DNA of 25,103 bases, taken from positions 1 through 25,103 of the forward strand of contig SOKM01000249.1 in NCBI GenBank assembly GCA_004375785.1. Direction: 5' to 3'. The notes under the pieces were generated by a model. It was not told the DNA's origin and ran no database searches. It saw only the letters and a list, made by a program, of their open reading frames with translations. The DNA comes from Candidatus Cloacimonadota bacterium (GTDB lineage Bacteria; Hydrothermota; E44-bin80). The first letter of the stretch is position 1. Each line of letters begins with the position of its first letter. Positions 23,553-25,103 of the stretch are shown piece by piece. The position numbers and the translations under genes are program-made.

Positions 23553-24145
23553 GTCCTTATCTCCGTCTCGTAATTTTTTGGGGAGAATGGCTCCCCATAC
23601 TTGTTCAAAAAAAGAATTTCTTCGAGCGATAATCTCTCTCTCTGCCCTGGTTCGAATTTCTGTGATTCATAACCGATTGTGATTAAAGAAACAACATCTA
23701 TGTTTCTGGGAATATGCAAAATGTTTCTTATTGCTTTTTTATTAAACCATCCTATCCAGCAGGAACCTAATCCTAACTCTGTTGTTTTCAACAAAATATG
23801 TTCTATAGCAGCTCCCATATCAAGAAAATGATACGGAATGTTTTTCAACCCAGCCCCTACTTTGTGAACCAAAAACGATTTTTTTGCACAGGCAACAATA
23901 TATACTGGAGCTGTTTTTGCCCAGTCATTTAAAACAACACCACCAAGCGTTTTCTCAAATATCATCTTCACCTTTTCCTTATCCGAAACCACAATAAAAC
24001 GCCAGGGCTGAGCATTACAGGCAGAAGGAGCAAACCTGCAAGCTTCAATAATCACTTTTAATATTTCTTTATCAACCTTTTTTCCTTCATACATTCTTAC
24101 ACTTCTTCTTAGTTTGATTATTTCATCAAGAGTAAGTTTTCTCAT
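23540..24145 (-). CDS. Nitroreductase-family FMN oxidoreductase
   Basis: A 201-aa flavoenzyme that reduces nitro, quinone or related substrates with NAD(P)H. Visible motifs: KLRRSVRMYEGKKVD (FMN-phosphate Arg cluster), ACRFAPSACNAQPWRFIVV, GAAIEHILLKTTELGLGSCWIGWF and VSLITIGYES. An open frame extends to 24235, but those extra 30 codons come from a palindromic repeat and begin at or before the predicted transcription start. The ATG at 24145, preceded by AAAGGATG, is therefore chosen. The true substrate is unknown. Its promoter overlaps a perfect 16-base palindrome (24250-24265). Confidence 0.9.
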   Translation of the reverse strand: MRKLTLDEIIKLRRSVRMYEGKKVDKEILKVIIEACRFAPSACNAQPWRFIVVSDKEKVKMIFEKTLGGVVLNDWAKTAPVYIVACAKKSFLVHKVGAGLKNIPYHFLDMGAAIEHILLKTTELGLGSCWIGWFNKKAIRNILHIPRNIDVVSLITIGYESQKFEPGQRERLSLEEILFLNKYGEPFSPKNYETEIRTSKK

Positions 24146-24167
24146 TTTACATCCTTTCTTTTCAAAG

Positions 24168-24222
24168 TTCATCCTTCGCAGTAGCACTGCTACGGAGAAT
24201 GGACCTTGTGCGGCGGGCAGGC
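24168..24222. repeat. Palindromic repeat in the nitroreductase leader
   Basis: GTAGCA-C-TGCTAC (24181-24193) within CTTCGCAG...GGAGAATGG context is a strong hairpin, followed by a GC-rich GCGGCGGGCAGG. It resembles interspersed repeats elsewhere in the window (for example 8349-8361) and lies in the untranslated leader. Confidence 0.45.
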
Positions 24223-24239
24223 TGATATTCAACATTGTA

Positions 24240-24268
24240 AGTATATTCTAATTCTTTAAAGAATTCAA
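24240..24268 (-). promoter_or_regulatory. Nitroreductase promoter with palindromic operator
   Basis: Minus strand TTGAAT (24268-24263), 17 bases, TATACT (24245-24240). The spacer carries a perfect palindrome AATTCTTTAAAGAATT (24250-24265), well placed for a dimeric repressor. Regulation is inference. Confidence 0.5.
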
Positions 24269-24437
24269 GAGAAATAAAAAATTAAATATTTATTATTAAA
24301 ATTTCTTTAATATACGATATAATCTTAAAAAAGATATTTTTGTTAACTTAAACGTAACAATATAAAAAACAAATGGCTTAAGGAAGATTTTTTTAATTTT
24401 ATATCATAAAAAAAATGTTTAAAAACTCAGAAAAAAC
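24269..24437. other. Very AT-rich intergenic DNA
   Basis: No gene seen. There are repeated A- and T-tracts upstream of the histone-like gene's promoter. These could bend DNA or act as an UP element, which is inference. Confidence 0.4.
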
Positions 24438-24466
24438 TTGACAAATTTTTTAATAAACTATATACT
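24438..24466 (+). promoter_or_regulatory. Promoter for the histone-like gene
   Basis: TTGACA (24438-24443), 17 bases, TATACT (24461-24466), with dense A/T tracts upstream. One mismatch from consensus in total, so high expression is likely. Confidence 0.8.
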
Positions 24467-24496
24467 CTATCAAATCTCGAAGAAAGGAGGTAGACT

Positions 24497-24700
24497 ATGC
24501 CGGCAAAAAAGAAAGCAGGCAAAAAGAAAAAAGCCGCTAAAAAGACAACAAAGAAAAAAGCAACTAAGAAAAAAGTGACAAAGAAAAGAACAGCATGCAA
24601 AAAGACAGCAAAGAAGAAGACCACAAAGAAAAAAACAACTAAGAAAAAGGCTGCAAAGAAAAAAACAACCAAGAAGAAAGCCACAAAAAAGAAAAGATAG
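24497..24700 (+). CDS. Lysine-rich histone H1-like DNA-binding protein
   Basis: A 67-aa protein made almost only of Lys, Ala and Thr in KKTTKKKATKKK-type repeats, with a single Cys34 and two Arg. It resembles the C-terminal tail of histone H1 and bacterial H1-like proteins (Chlamydia Hc2, AlgP-like tails), which bind DNA non-specifically through charge. GAAAGGAGG precedes the ATG at good spacing, with a strong promoter upstream and a perfect terminator downstream, so it forms a monocistronic unit. The low-complexity composition means homology cannot be proved, but the regulatory signals argue it is real. It likely compacts the nucleoid, though RNA or ribosome binding is possible. Confidence 0.8.
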   Translation: MPAKKKAGKKKKAAKKTTKKKATKKKVTKKRTACKKTAKKKTTKKKTTKKKAAKKKTTKKKATKKKR

Positions 24701-24741
24701 CGTGCTTATCTAATTACACCCCGATTTCGAGATCAAGATAT

Positions 24742-24776
24742 ATATGAGGGGAATTACTTCCCCTCATATTTTTTTT
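24742..24776 (+). terminator. Rho-independent terminator of the histone-like gene
   Basis: A perfect 12-base stem ATATGAGGGGAA / TTCCCCTCATAT with loop TTAC, followed by a T-run to 24776. It is 41 bases after the stop codon. Confidence 0.9.
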
Positions 24777-24802
24777 CAAATTCAAAAAGAAAGAAACTAC
24801 AG

Positions 24803-25012
24803 CCGCTTCAAATAGTTCATTTATTATTTTGGAGTATTATTTTTTGGAGTGCAAAATCGGTGATTTTGCCCTTTTGCAACGACACCGTCGTTGCACTCCA
24901 TATTAGAATTATGCTTTGCAATAACGTCGTTATTGCACTCCAGATTTAAAGAATCTAATTATGAAATTACATCTTAATATATTAAAATAAGATATTTTCA
25001 ATTTGAAACGGC
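24803..25012 (+). mobile_element. MITE copy 2
   Basis: The ends are CCGCTTCAAAT and ATTTGAAACGGC, and the exact 7-bp direct repeat ACTACAG flanks both sides (24796-24802 and 25013-25019). Its core 24832-24926 is identical, inverted, to 7218-7312 of copy 1. Three hairpins with 3-base loops lie inside (24850-24868, 24875-24893, 24918-24936). There is no ORF, so movement would need a transposase from elsewhere. Confidence 0.88.
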
Positions 25013-25019
25013 ACTACAG

Positions 25020-25103
25020 ATTTGTAAACTCTGTAGCTTATCCTATACTATCTTCTAAATGACATAATAATAGAATATGTAATGCCCCCGAACAAAATAA
25101 ATA
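25020..25103. other. Window end, no gene seen
   Basis: AT-rich sequence. CTACAGA/TCTGTAG (25014-25036) forms a hairpin arm pair that includes the MITE target duplication, so the MITE may have inserted into a palindrome. Confidence 0.3.

Noticed and set aside
24146..24235. Thirty-residue N-terminal extension of the nitroreductase
   Set aside because: Encoded by a palindromic repeat, begins at the predicted transcription start, and the conserved domain begins right after ATG 24145 with a proper ribosome site.
24427..24684. Phe/Val-rich hydrophobic frame antisense to the histone-like gene
   Set aside because: It is the antisense reading of AAG/AAA codons; the sense strand has promoter, ribosome site and terminator.

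Overview
The window looks like chromosome from an AT-rich, Gram-negative-type bacterium of an uncultivated lineage. Evidence for a diderm envelope: a heptose epimerase (hldD), a GDP-mannose synthase (manC), a SPOR-domain lipoprotein, a probable outer-membrane beta-barrel protein, and an exported protein with a FlgD/Por-like C-terminal sorting domain. That combination, with a YVTN-type propeller lipoprotein and many degenerate interspersed repeats, resembles candidate division WOR-3 and FCB-group relatives. This placement is inference and no rRNA is present to test it. TTG starts are common (grpE, manC, rdgB, a small ORF). Promoters are near-consensus, TTGACA with a 17-bp spacer.

Layout. (1) 1-4000 is an accessory block of lower GC: a two-gene unit of an unknown 252-aa helical protein overlapping a MazF/PemK-like toxin, an IS1595-family transposase tightly appended, then membrane or small hypothetical genes separated by related short repeats. 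(2) 4200-5426 encodes a secreted protein with a sorting domain. (3) 5427-9400 is a repeat-rich stretch holding three minus-strand genes: hldD, an RlmN/Cfr-like radical SAM protein and a thioredoxin-reductase-like flavoprotein. (4) 9496-13762 is a plus-strand operon: yajC, fmt, an outer-membrane-type protein and a lipoprotein. (5) 13912-19102 holds a YhfC-like membrane protein convergent with a minus-strand grpE-dnaK-dnaJ-rsmE operon. (6) 19119-23467 is a six-gene minus-strand operon: DUF3108 protein, manC, SPOR lipoprotein, rdgB, lepB and a DUF4388-like protein. (7) 23540-25103 has a nitroreductase, a tiny lysine-rich histone H1-like gene with its own strong promoter and terminator, and a MITE.

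Working together: protein folding (DnaK system), protein export (YajC, LepB), envelope sugar synthesis (HldD, ManC) and housekeeping (Fmt, RsmE, RdgB) form the core.

The most novel signals are a pair of inverted MITE copies at 7153-7341 and 24803-25012, sharing 95 identical bases built of nested hairpins, with 7-bp flanking duplications; the MazF unit with its large unrecognised partner and triple half-site operator; and an RlmN-like enzyme that keeps the methyl-carrier Cys but lacks the resolving Cys and the N-terminal domain. No tRNA, rRNA or CRISPR array was seen.
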